Assembly (NCBI GenBank): GCA_951813045.1 | Contig: CATOTF010000002.1 | Coordinates: 868,001 to 932,000 of the forward strand | Length of the DNA stretch: 64,000 nucleotides | DNA from: an uncultured Rhizobiaceae bacterium | GTDB taxonomy: Bacteria > Pseudomonadota > Alphaproteobacteria > Rhizobiales > Rhizobiaceae | Direction of reading: 5' to 3' | Shown here: one piece after another, positions 26,867-34,756 of the stretch | How positions within the stretch are numbered: the first letter of the stretch is position 1 | Layout: each line of letters begins with the position of its first letter | Translations under genes and position numbers: made by a program | The notes under the pieces: generated by a model | Seen by the model: only the letters and a program-made list of their open reading frames with translations | Database searches by the model: none | Told to the model about the DNA's origin: nothing

Positions 26867-27578
26867 CGGTCCAGGTAACTTCCAGCGGTTTGGCAAGGGT
26901 TGGGTTGAGGGCGGTATTGCCACCACGGGCACGGGCAAGGGTGACAGCCCAGGCGGCAAAGCCGGGACCTTGTGGGTCTCGTGCATCCGGTGGCCCGGTA
27001 ATGGGCGCAATGCGCCAGCGTGTGCATGCTGCTGACGCGCCAATCGTACCGGAGGTGTTGAGAATGAGGCAGGGCACATGGCTTTCTTGCGCGGCCAGTG
27101 TCAGCCGCCGTGATGCGGTGAAATCCGGTGCCGCCCCTTCACCGATAACTGCAGCAATACGGGGCACCCGTACACATTCTTCAAGCACCAGCGCCAGATC
27201 GCGTTCTTTAGGGACATTAACAAATAAAAACTGTTCTGGAGGTACGCGACTACCGATAAGGCCGGGGGCATAGACACGCCCATATTCGCGCGCATTATAG
27301 GCCGTTTGGCACCACACAATTGGTCCTCGTTGTAGTCTTTGTGGCGGCAAGCGTTGTAAAAGTGCCGCAATAAACCCGGCGACTTGTGGTACGTCTGTTT
27401 TGAGTTCAGGGGTAAAATCATGGCAGGCGTCGTAAGCCAGGCTCTGCGCGGGCAGGGCGTTATCGAGTTCTTCCAGACCCAGTGTCCATAAACCGACCCG
27501 TGGTTCATCAGCCGCGATAAATCGTTTGGTACGCCCTTCAATATTCTCAATTTTCGCCTTCAGCTCATCCAGAACCAT
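26772..27578 (-). CDS. imuA: ImuA, RecA-like mutasome protein
   Basis: This protein of about 268 residues has a degenerate RecA/SulA-like fold: VGLWTLGLEELDNALPAQSLAYDACHDFTP, then PIVWCQTAYNAREYGRVYAPGL and LALVLEECVRVPRIAAVIGE. ImuA is required for DnaE2-dependent mutagenesis. The frame opens at 27647, but that start touches the LexA box. The ATG at 27578 has GGAG upstream and is preferred. It is the first gene of the cassette and carries the SOS operator. Confidence 0.88.
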   Translation of the reverse strand: MVLDELKAKIENIEGRTKRFIAADEPRVGLWTLGLEELDNALPAQSLAYDACHDFTPELKTDVPQVAGFIAALLQRLPPQRLQRGPIVWCQTAYNAREYGRVYAPGLIGSRVPPEQFLFVNVPKERDLALVLEECVRVPRIAAVIGEGAAPDFTASRRLTLAAQESHVPCLILNTSGTIGASAACTRWRIAPITGPPDARDPQGPGFAAWAVTLARARGGNTALNPTLAKPLEVTWTDETHTFNLVSPFRSGTSLAPETEYGAFRDAP

Positions 27579-27645
27579 GCCTGTCTCCAACTCAAAACCC
27601 TTGCCTGAAAAGGCAAAGCCTGTGTAACCGCAAAACTCCTCAGGC

Positions 27646-27673
27646 ATATGTTCCTATTTTGTTCTCATTCAAG
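27646..27673 (-). promoter_or_regulatory. LexA operator and promoter of imuA-imuB-DUF559-dnaE2
   Basis: GTTC-N7-GTTC (GTTC at 27650-27653 and 27661-27664) is the direct-repeat LexA box of alphaproteobacteria. Read on the minus strand, TTGAAT resembles a -35 and CATATG a -10, with the box between them, so LexA would block RNA polymerase. The 28-bp stretch is nearly identical to the one at 33551-33578. Confidence 0.85.
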
Positions 27674-28200
27674 AGTCAAATATTCCTACGGGATAAGAAT
27701 TGAGAGGTGGACGGATGCTTGAAGGCCTCCAGTGAGGTCCTGCATCGGTTGGGTCGTTCTTATAAGGTCAGGGTTTTGATCTAGGCGGCGTTTTACCATG
27801 GGCTTCATCTTTTATTTGATGAACTGCGTACACGTTGAAATGACATCCACAACGCGCTTTAAATAACCGCTCAAGAAGTTGTGATAATCAGCCCAAAAGT
27901 CAAAGACATCAGATTGTTCCGGCTCCCAGGAAGTCAACCAGCACATTCAACTTAACTATATAAGTGGTTAGAAGAACACGGTTTCCCAAAAAAATATTTG
28001 CTCAATTTCGGAGCTATAGGAGTTTCTCAAAACCCTCATAACACGCTGTTAATACTAACTAATATTAATGATTAACAGGTGATTAAATTGCACGAGGTTT
28101 GGCATGATGGAACGCTGGCAAACGATATCATGCGAATAATACCAGCCAATGAACTGGTTTATGAGCGTTCCCGACTGCGATGAAACCCACAGGTGAAACT
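27674..28200. other. Intergenic region between imuA and the RTX-like gene
   Basis: There is no credible gene in these 527 bases. They are AT-rich toward the right. The only recognisable site is TTAA-N7-TTAA at 28072-28086, listed separately. A ribosome site AGGTGA precedes the ATG at 28201. Confidence 0.6.
28072..28086 (+). promoter_or_regulatory. CtrA-like site TTAA-N7-TTAA
   Basis: TTAA at 28072-28075 and TTAA at 28083-28086 are separated by exactly 7 bases, matching the CtrA consensus except that the last base is A not C. It lies 114 bp before the ATG of the repeat protein. AT-rich sequence raises the chance of a random match. Confidence 0.4.
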
Positions 28201-28599
28201 ATGCCCAGTTCAAAAGCCCCGACTACAAAATCAGCAACAACAAAAACTGTTAAAGACGTTATCGCGCCAGTACCAACTCCAGCACCAGTGCTGCCTACAC
28301 CAGTTCCTGCCGCCGACATCATTGTCGGTACGACTCAGCTCGTTGATCCAGGTGTTGGCACTACGGCTCCCGGCATCCCTGTACAGGTGGGGGTGAACCC
28401 CGGTGATAATCTTGACATTAATATCGTCAATGCTGGTTCCATACAGGGGCGGGGTCAGGCACCTGCAACAGATCCGCTTGCAGGGGACGGTATTCGACTG
28501 TTCCCCGGCGCTGCTGGCGTTTCTTTCAGTGGTGACATTGTCAACAAAGGTAGTATTGCTTCGGAAAGTACCCAGGCCCAACAGCGGGTGTTCGCATAG
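28201..28599 (+). CDS. N-terminal fragment of RTX-like repeat protein (frameshifted)
   Basis: This 132-codon fragment starts with MPSSKAPTTKSATTKTV, then a Pro-rich linker (PVPTPAPVLPTPVPAADI), then the first repeat with QGRGQAPATDPLAGDGIRLF and GDIVNKGSIASESTQ. There is no Sec signal, as expected for a type I-secreted protein. It ends at a premature TAG after AQQRVFA. Compared with later repeat copies one G is missing from the GGGCCC at about 28575. The restored frame continues directly into the 28608 frame, so the two are one gene. The ATG at 28201 has AGGTGA upstream; 28180 is an alternative. Confidence 0.75.
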   Translation: MPSSKAPTTKSATTKTVKDVIAPVPTPAPVLPTPVPAADIIVGTTQLVDPGVGTTAPGIPVQVGVNPGDNLDINIVNAGSIQGRGQAPATDPLAGDGIRLFPGAAGVSFSGDIVNKGSIASESTQAQQRVFA

Positions 28600-30760
28600 C
28601 AAATGGCGTGTCCTTTACCGGTAATGTCCACAACACCGCTACAGGCACAATTTCGGGTGCCAATAACGGATTGTATTTCGGAACGGGAAATCATGACACA
28701 AGAGTTGCAAATGAAGGTACGATCTCAAGTGACAGCCGTGCGGTAAATATCGACGGAAACGGTGTAACGTTTAACAACTTTGGCAAGGTGCTTGGTACAG
28801 GAGACCAACGGAATGGCACCGTATACGCCGATGCAACCGCCGATAAGTATGAAGTCAACAATTTCAGACAAGGCGTCATCGACGCGGGCGCTGGTAATGA
28901 TGGCGCGGGTATCGCACTGCAAACAGGAGAAGTTGTTGGTGATACCGTAACCGCTAGCGTGTTCAATGCTGGTACCGTACAGGGGCGTGGACAAGCAGCA
29001 GCCAATGTTGGCCAAGCAGGAGATGGTCTGCGCATTTTCCCCGGCGTTGAGGGTGGCACGACCTTCCAGGGTAATATTGTCAATGATGGAACGTTTGCAT
29101 CTGAAAGCACGCAAGGCCCAACAGCGGGTGTGCGTATTGCAAATGGAGTTGGGTTTGACGGCGCGGTCGTCAACAATTCCGGGGCCACAATTTCAGGAGC
29201 CAACAACGGCCTGTATTTTGGAACCGGTGATCACGACGCCGAAGTGTTGAACTTCGGTACAATTTCCAGCGACAGCCGCGCCGTCAATATTGATGGAACC
29301 GGCGTTAACGTGAATAATTTCGGATCTATTCTCGGAACTGGTGACCAGCGTAACGGTACCGTTTATGCAGACGGAACAGCAGATAAATATGAAGTGAACA
29401 ATTTCAAAGGCGGCGTGATTGATGCAGGTGTCGGCAATAATGGTGCTGGAGTCGCCCTGCAAACCGGTGATGCGGCTGGAGACGTAGTAACAGCCCACGT
29501 TTTCAATGGTGGTACTATACAGGGCCGCGGTCAGGCCGCAGCCAATGTTGGCGAAGCTGGTGATGGCCTGCGCATTTTTGCAGGTGACCCGGGCGGTACA
29601 ACCTTCCGGGGTGACATTGTCAATGAAGGGTCTTTTGCCTCCGAAAGCACACAGGGAACCACCGCCGGTATTCGGGTTGCAAATGGTGTTTCCTTTGAAG
29701 GCAACGTTGTCAATAACGCCGCAGGCACTATTTCCGGCGCTAACAACGGACTGTATTTTGGGACCGGAAGCCATGATGCCGTTGTAACCAACCTTGGCAC
29801 CATTTCCAGTGACAGCCGTGCGTTGAATATTGATGGAACGGGTGTCATTTCCAATAATTTTGGCAATATACTCGGCACCGGGGATCAAAGAATCGGCACG
29901 ATTTATGCAGATGGAACCGCCGATAAATATGAAGTCAACAACTTCAAAACCGGCGTTGTTGACGCCGGGGTTGGCAATGATGGCGCAGGTATCGCCCTAC
30001 AAACCGGTGATTCAGCCGGTGATACGGTGACGGCGAGTGTGTTTAATCTGGGCACTGTACAGGGCCGGGGACAGGCAACTGCCAATGTTGGTGAAGCCGG
30101 TGATGGCCTGCGCATCTTTGCAGGAGACGCCGGCGGAACAACGTTTCAGGGCAATGTCATCAACGACGGTTCATTTTCTTCTGAAAGCACGCAGGGCCCA
30201 ACTGCCGGTGTGCGTGTAGCAAATGGCGTGTCGTTCGACGGTGCTGTCGTCAACAACTCTGACGGGGTCATTTCGGGCGCCAACAATGGGTTGTATTTTG
30301 GAACCGGCGATCACGACGCGGAAGTTCTGAACTTCGGCACAATCACCAGCGACAGTCGTGCGGTCAATATTGACGGTAACGGGGTTGAGTTTAATAACTT
30401 CGCATCCGTTTTGGGCACGGGCGACCAGCGCAATGGCACAACCTATGCCGATGCGACTGCCGACCAATATGAAGTCAATAATTTCAAAGGCGGCACTATC
30501 GACGCCGGTGTTGGCAACAATGGTGCCGGTGTGTCCTTGCAGACCGGCGATGTCGCTGGCGATGTGGTCACAGCCGATGTTTTTAATGCCGGTACTATTC
30601 AGGGTCGCGGTAGTGCCACGGCTGACCTGAATACGGCTGGGGACGGCCTGCGCATTTTCACAACGATTGAGGGCGGTGTTACCTTCAAAGGGGATATTGA
30701 AAACCTTGGTACAATCGCCGGGTCAGCAGATTCCGCCGAAGTTGCGGGCATCCGCATTGC
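28431..30760. repeat. Tandem 540-bp repeats inside the RTX-like gene
   Basis: The same landmark (codons for NNGLYFGTG) starts at 28662, 29202, 29742 and 30282, exactly 540 bp apart each time, giving four full units of 180 residues. A partial unit lies before 28662 (starting near QGRGQ) and a diverging one after about 30650. The exact spacing points to recent duplication or gene conversion. Confidence 0.92.
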
Positions 30761-31328
30761 CGACAATGTGACCTTCGCGGGTACAATCACCAATAAGGGC
30801 ACAATCTCCGGTACACAAAACTCAATTGATGCAAGCCAAGCCGAAGGTGGCGTGAAAGTCGTCAACGAAGATACTCTAATCGGCGATGTTGTCCTTTCAG
30901 AAGGAAATGACACTTTTGACGCCCGTTTCGGAACTGCACAGGGGCAAATCCTTGCGGGCGGTGGTGACGATGTCATCACCACGGGCGATACGGATGATGT
31001 GATTAACGCCGGCGCCGGAAACGATGTGATCACAACCGGAAGCGGTACCGATATGGTTACCACCGGGGCGGGGTCAGATATTCTGGTCGTTCAGCGTGAC
31101 GACAACGGTGTCATCACAATTACGGATTTCACCAACGGCGAAGACCGTATAGACCTGAGTGAATTCGGCCTGGCTGGCGGACCAAACCCGTTTACCGACA
31201 ATTTCAATGCCGCGGGCACATTGAACAACTCTGAAGTGACGATTGATGGGCTCCAGATTCTTCTGGACGGTTTCGGGCTTCAAGACCTTGATGAGACCGA
31301 CTTCATCTTTGAAGATGAGGTTGTCTAA
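28608..31328 (+). CDS. RTX-tailed repeat protein, main body (probable type I-secreted adhesin or S-layer-like protein)
   Basis: This open frame of 906 codons is the body of the gene broken at 28575. It consists of near-perfect 180-residue units with NNGLYFGTG, SSDSRAVNIDG, LGTGDQRNGT, DKYEVNNF, VGNNGAGVALQTGD, QGRGQA and GDGLRIF. These are beta-helix-like. The last about 130 residues are hemolysin-type calcium repeats (GGDDVITTGDTDDVINAG, GAGNDVITTGSG). The end, ITDFTNGEDRIDLSEFGL, is the type I secretion signal region. No ABC/HlyD exporter lies in the window. Function as a surface or biofilm protein is inference. Confidence 0.85.
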   Translation: MSFTGNVHNTATGTISGANNGLYFGTGNHDTRVANEGTISSDSRAVNIDGNGVTFNNFGKVLGTGDQRNGTVYADATADKYEVNNFRQGVIDAGAGNDGAGIALQTGEVVGDTVTASVFNAGTVQGRGQAAANVGQAGDGLRIFPGVEGGTTFQGNIVNDGTFASESTQGPTAGVRIANGVGFDGAVVNNSGATISGANNGLYFGTGDHDAEVLNFGTISSDSRAVNIDGTGVNVNNFGSILGTGDQRNGTVYADGTADKYEVNNFKGGVIDAGVGNNGAGVALQTGDAAGDVVTAHVFNGGTIQGRGQAAANVGEAGDGLRIFAGDPGGTTFRGDIVNEGSFASESTQGTTAGIRVANGVSFEGNVVNNAAGTISGANNGLYFGTGSHDAVVTNLGTISSDSRALNIDGTGVISNNFGNILGTGDQRIGTIYADGTADKYEVNNFKTGVVDAGVGNDGAGIALQTGDSAGDTVTASVFNLGTVQGRGQATANVGEAGDGLRIFAGDAGGTTFQGNVINDGSFSSESTQGPTAGVRVANGVSFDGAVVNNSDGVISGANNGLYFGTGDHDAEVLNFGTITSDSRAVNIDGNGVEFNNFASVLGTGDQRNGTTYADATADQYEVNNFKGGTIDAGVGNNGAGVSLQTGDVAGDVVTADVFNAGTIQGRGSATADLNTAGDGLRIFTTIEGGVTFKGDIENLGTIAGSADSAEVAGIRIADNVTFAGTITNKGTISGTQNSIDASQAEGGVKVVNEDTLIGDVVLSEGNDTFDARFGTAQGQILAGGGDDVITTGDTDDVINAGAGNDVITTGSGTDMVTTGAGSDILVVQRDDNGVITITDFTNGEDRIDLSEFGLAGGPNPFTDNFNAAGTLNNSEVTIDGLQILLDGFGLQDLDETDFIFEDEVV

Positions 31329-31407
31329 AGCATATTAAAACGAACAGAGTGCCACTGGACGCCGAATATACCGCACCTGAATTGGTACCCAACTTGCTCT
31401 GTCCGGT

Positions 31408-31448
31408 GCCGCCATGTTGAATTCTCGATGTGGCGGCGCATGGTTTTT
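31408..31448 (+). terminator. Probable terminator after the RTX-like gene
   Basis: GCCGCCA and TGGCGGC form a 7-bp stem (31408-31437) with a 16-base loop, followed after 6 bases by a run of five T. It is a plausible but weak rho-independent terminator 80 bp after the stop. Confidence 0.5.
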
Positions 31449-31458
31449 AAACGTACGA

Positions 31459-33156
31459 TCAATCTTGAATAAAACGTCTTGATCGTCTGCATCTTTTCCC
31501 GTAACCACGGCGGCGGAGAGGTGGCCGAGTGGTCGAAGGCGCGCCCCTGCTAAGGGCGTAGGCGAGGAATCGTCTCGAGGGTTCGAATCCCTTCCTCTCC
31601 GCCATTTTACACTTTCCCATGTTGATATCTCCTAAGATGTTGAAAGGTATGGTGGTTTTTGGGGTTCGAAGCCCTTGTTTTCGACAGTAGGCCAAAGGGG
31701 CGTCGAAGGCGAGTTTTAGGACTGTTCTTTTGTCTTCGAGGCGGGTGGAAGCCCATAGTTTCCAGGGGTTTGCGAGGAATGTGAGGGCGAGTTCGAACAT
31801 TTCCTCGAATGTGCGCTGTGGGGTGGTGCCATTCTCGAGTTTTTCAGCCTTTATGAGCTTGTCTTTTTCCAGTCTTGCAATGCGGCGTTCATAGGCTGTG
31901 ATGGCGGTGTTTGATTCCGCATCGACGATTTTATCCATGAGATTATCAATCTGCTTGTCGAGTTTGAGAATATCCCGGCGCAGGGTCTTTTTCAGATCGT
32001 TGAGACTGGCAAGGCGTAATTCCCATTCCCGTTTGAAGATGATCCTGAGATAGTTGAACAGGGTCCCACTGGGTTTCATCTGTTTGAGGAGGGTTTCAAA
32101 TTCGCCTTCAAGTGCATCGCGCTTGATGGACTTGCGATAGCTGTCACAGGTTTTGGTGAAGCACATGTAATAGGGATGCTTCGTACCCGTCTTTGATTTG
32201 GAGAAGCAGGACGTCATGGGATTGTTGCAATCGCCACAGGTGATAAAACCGCGAAGGGGGAATTCAGCATTGATATCCTTGCGGGCAGGAACCCTTGCCC
32301 CTTCCTTGATGCGTTGTTGAATGCGCTCAAAATTCTCAAGGCTAATCAGCCCTTCGTGATGGCCTTTGCGCAGGGATATGTTCCATGCGGGGTATTCGAT
32401 GGTGCCGGAATAGATATGGCGTGTCAGAAGCCGGACAACATCCTCATAACGAACTGTGCGCCCTTTCTTCCATCCAACAAAGTCAGGTTCGCTTTCCAGA
32501 TAACGTTTGACCTCCGCCTGAGTTTCAAAACGGCCGGTGGCAAAGCCTTCCAGAGCGACCTGTATAATACTGGCTATAGGTTCATTGCGAACAAGCAGAT
32601 TGCCATGACTGGGGTGTTTTTCGAACTTGTAACCAAGGGGTGCTGCAAAACACCAATAGCCACCCGTCAGACGTGCCCACATACGGTTTTTGGAGGTTTC
32701 CGCAATCTTGCGGCGGGCATGTTCTGCATTAAGGGCCTGCATGCCCTCAAAATAACGCCCGTCTGAATCCTGCCGGAAGTCCATATTGGGACTGTCCATC
32801 TGTGCACCCGTATCAAAGATCGCATCACGCAGATCCAGATAGGCACGGATATCACGGGCCAATCGGCTGATGTCATCAAAGACAACAACATAATCCTGCG
32901 GGACTTTGCTGCGTTTGAGGAATTGTATGAGCTCCTTGATACCGGGGCGGTCAATCAGCTTTCCTGATATGGCCCGGTCGTAGAAGACCCGTTCAACGTC
33001 CACACCCTTGTAGCTGCAATATTCGCGGCATCTCGTTTCCTGCGAACGAAGCCCATCACCTTTACGGGCTTGGGCTTCAGAGGAGATACGACAGTAGACC
33101 AGAGCTATTGTCGCCTGCTGATCGTTTCGCATATTATCTCCGTATCCATTCATCAT
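31459..33156 (-). CDS. Large serine recombinase (integrase of the tRNA-Ser element)
   Basis: This 565-codon frame has a resolvase domain with the catalytic serine in LVYCRISSEAQ and VFDDISRLAR. Then come a recombinase domain (TGGYWCFAAPLGYKFEKH), a zinc ribbon (CGDCNN...CFTKTCDSY) and a coiled coil before the end. The last about 45 residues (MAERKGFEPSRRFLAYALS onward) are the antisense reading of tRNA-Ser. The protein's own end was probably different before integration. Its start overlaps the upstream 114-residue ORF by 4 bp. It likely integrates and excises the 31.6-41 kb element. Confidence 0.9.
   Translation of the reverse strand: MMNGYGDNMRNDQQATIALVYCRISSEAQARKGDGLRSQETRCREYCSYKGVDVERVFYDRAISGKLIDRPGIKELIQFLKRSKVPQDYVVVFDDISRLARDIRAYLDLRDAIFDTGAQMDSPNMDFRQDSDGRYFEGMQALNAEHARRKIAETSKNRMWARLTGGYWCFAAPLGYKFEKHPSHGNLLVRNEPIASIIQVALEGFATGRFETQAEVKRYLESEPDFVGWKKGRTVRYEDVVRLLTRHIYSGTIEYPAWNISLRKGHHEGLISLENFERIQQRIKEGARVPARKDINAEFPLRGFITCGDCNNPMTSCFSKSKTGTKHPYYMCFTKTCDSYRKSIKRDALEGEFETLLKQMKPSGTLFNYLRIIFKREWELRLASLNDLKKTLRRDILKLDKQIDNLMDKIVDAESNTAITAYERRIARLEKDKLIKAEKLENGTTPQRTFEEMFELALTFLANPWKLWASTRLEDKRTVLKLAFDAPLAYCRKQGLRTPKTTIPFNILGDINMGKCKMAERKGFEPSRRFLAYALSRGAPSTTRPPLRRRGYGKRCRRSRRFIQD
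31515..31604 (+). tRNA. tRNA-Ser (anticodon GCU)
   Basis: This is a complete 90-nt class II tRNA. The acceptor stem GGAGAGG (31515-31521) pairs with CCTCTCC (31594-31600), followed by G and an encoded CCA. The anticodon stem CGCCC (31542-31546) pairs with GGGCG (31554-31558) around the GCT anticodon at 31549-31551. The long variable arm GGCGAGGAATCGTCTC and T-loop GGTTCGAATCC are present. The serine recombinase frame on the other strand runs right through it, so the 3' end is the likely attachment site of the element to the right. Confidence 0.95.
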
Positions 33157-33497
33157 AGATCATCCCTTTCTGGATGGTTCTCCTTTTCAAATTCAATCTG
33201 TAGTGGCGGCGTTTCTCGTTCGTCCAATTGAACCCGTTTGTTATCTTGAGCCAATTTCCCGGATTGCCGCATGGCAAGTTGCACGGGGTGAACGCCAAAC
33301 CCGATATCTATAAAGTTGAGCACAATCGTGCCGATGAGTTCAATCAAATCCCGTTTGCGGTCTTCACAAACCTCGGGATCATCGATGACACTCTGGTAGT
33401 AATCGACATCAATTCCGACTGATGGGCGGTGTAACGCAGCTTGTTGTATTTGTAACTCAGTAGTTCCTTTGTCTGTTTCAATATCTGTTGTGTCCAA
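33153..33497 (-). CDS. Hypothetical protein upstream of the recombinase
   Basis: This 114-residue acidic protein is not recognised. It contains GIDVDYYQSVIDDPEVCEDRKRDLIELIGTIVLNFIDIGFGVHPVQLA, a helical stretch, and a charged tail. The start is a TTG at 33497 with AGGAAAACAGG just upstream. It overlaps the recombinase by 4 bp and lies directly downstream of the LexA-type operator. It could therefore be co-induced with the recombinase, for instance as a directionality factor; that role is a guess. Confidence 0.6.
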   Translation of the reverse strand: MDTTDIETDKGTTELQIQQAALHRPSVGIDVDYYQSVIDDPEVCEDRKRDLIELIGTIVLNFIDIGFGVHPVQLAMRQSGKLAQDNKRVQLDERETPPLQIEFEKENHPERDDL

Positions 33498-33550
33498 TTC
33501 CTGTTTTCCTTGTCTTTTTGTTATTGATTATCCATTCATATCTCCCTTTT

Positions 33551-33590
33551 CTTGAATGAGAACAAAAGTAGAACATATACTTTGTTCTCA
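33551..33590. promoter_or_regulatory. LexA-type operator of the mobile element
   Basis: GAAC-N7-GAAC (33560-33563 and 33571-33574) is the reverse complement form of the alphaproteobacterial LexA box. The surrounding TGAGAACAAA...TTTGTTCTCA (33558 to 33590) is a near-perfect long palindrome. Bases 33551-33578 match the imuA operator in 25 of 28 positions. It lies about 60 bp upstream of the TTG start at 33497, so it would put the recombinase under SOS control. Confidence 0.75.
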
Positions 33591-33618
33591 CGCAAGAATT
33601 TTCTACTTGGGAGGGAGG

Positions 33619-34083
33619 TTATCGCTGATGCGAAGGTGCTGGGGTTTGGAGACTGTCATCACCATTTGAGGGACGGCGGGTCTGTCTGAACGCCTCACGG
33701 TCATGCATGTGCAATTGATCCGATTGTTGATCTTGCTGTTGGCCCAGTTGCTGGGTTTGCGACTGTGATTGTTCCAGAGCAAGTTGACGTTTGAGTTGAT
33801 TGATCACGCCATAGGTCTCACGTCCCAATTCAGCCACACGCAGCAGGTCCGATTGAGAGAAGTTCTGAGTGTCTTTGGGATTGCCCCGTTCATCGGAATA
33901 GGTTTTGGCCATTGAAGTTGTGAAGTAAGGGCCTTTGTCCCCTTCATTGCGCCATACGGTGGCTTTCAAACTGCCATCCCTGATGACCATTTCGGGCCTG
34001 TTGTTGCTTTTGGTATTCTGGTTAGGGCTTTGGCCTGTGTTCTGGCCTGTGTTCGGGTTTGTGTTCTGAGTATTATCCATCAT
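33619..34083 (-). CDS. Hypothetical element protein (Gln/Asn-rich)
   Basis: This 154-residue protein has a low-complexity Asn/Gln start, a compact centre (VIRDGSLKATVWRNEGDKG, PYFTTSMAKTYSDERGNPKD, FSQSDLLRVAELGRETYGVI) and a Gln-rich tail. The centre looks like a small folded domain seen beside coupling-protein genes, but I cannot name it. The frame opens at 34134. The ATG at 34083 has AAAGGAGA upstream and is preferred. Confidence 0.65.
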   Translation of the reverse strand: MMDNTQNTNPNTGQNTGQSPNQNTKSNNRPEMVIRDGSLKATVWRNEGDKGPYFTTSMAKTYSDERGNPKDTQNFSQSDLLRVAELGRETYGVINQLKRQLALEQSQSQTQQLGQQQDQQSDQLHMHDREAFRQTRRPSNGDDSLQTPAPSHQR

Positions 34084-34130
34084 GTCTCCTTTGTTGATGG
34101 GTGGGGGTAAACTTGTGCAATCGGGGGTGA

Positions 34131-34490
34131 TCAATCGTTCAACGATTGCCGAAAGGCTTGCGATTTGGACAGGGATTGTTGCGTTGTGGCTTGCACACGC
34201 CGCATCAACTTGAAAGCTTCACGACTGACACTATCCCGTGTTTTACCGACGGCAGGGGCTGTAATTCTGGCAGCATTGACCCTCTCATCGTCAAGAGTGC
34301 GCTTGGAATCCAGCAACTGATCCTTGATGGCTCTTCCTTGCGCCAACTTGTTGGCAACGCGGGCCTGACGGTGTTGGTGATGTTCGCGGTGCTCACGGTG
34401 CAGTTCCTGATAGTGGCTTTGTGCCTTGGGGCCGTGCGACAGCGCGGGGGATGGCTTTAACTCCGGATGTGGCTTTTGTCGTTGCACCAT
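34131..34490 (-). CDS. Hypothetical basic protein
   Basis: This 119-residue strongly basic, His/Gln-rich protein (SHYQELHREHREHHQHRQARV), mostly helical by composition, includes LLDSKRTLDDERVNAARITAP. No family was recognised. The charge suggests nucleic-acid contact. It lies between two other small genes of the element; an accessory mobilisation role is only a guess. Confidence 0.5.
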   Translation of the reverse strand: MVQRQKPHPELKPSPALSHGPKAQSHYQELHREHREHHQHRQARVANKLAQGRAIKDQLLDSKRTLDDERVNAARITAPAVGKTRDSVSREAFKLMRRVQATTQQSLSKSQAFRQSLND

Positions 34491-34499
34491 TTTTGAACC

Positions 34500-34733
34500 C
34501 TAGGCCTGGCCCCGCCGTTTGGCCTTGAATGCCATGGCTTCACGACGGCGTTGGGCCTCACTTGTTCCCACATCTGCAAGTTGCCTTGCATTCAGCGGGC
34601 AACGTTCCTGTTCAAACTGGGGCGTCAGATTTTGAACCTTGCCGTTGAAAGGATTGTCCTTCGCTAATTCAGGATCCGCATTGGCATAAGAAAGACGTGA
34701 TGGGACCGAATGACCTTGTTTTTTGCGGTTCAA
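34500..34733 (-). CDS. Hypothetical small protein after the coupling-protein gene
   Basis: This 77-residue protein uses a TTG start at 34733, preceded by AGGAAAGGAAG. A longer frame to 34847 has no good start and overlaps the coupling protein. The sequence includes ANADPELAKDNPFNGKVQNLTP and QLADVGTSEAQRRREAMAFKAKRRGQA. It begins 23 bp after the coupling-protein stop. Function unknown. Confidence 0.5.
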   Translation of the reverse strand: MNRKKQGHSVPSRLSYANADPELAKDNPFNGKVQNLTPQFEQERCPLNARQLADVGTSEAQRRREAMAFKAKRRGQA

Positions 34734-34756
34734 TGATCTTCCTTTCCTGTTCGTGA

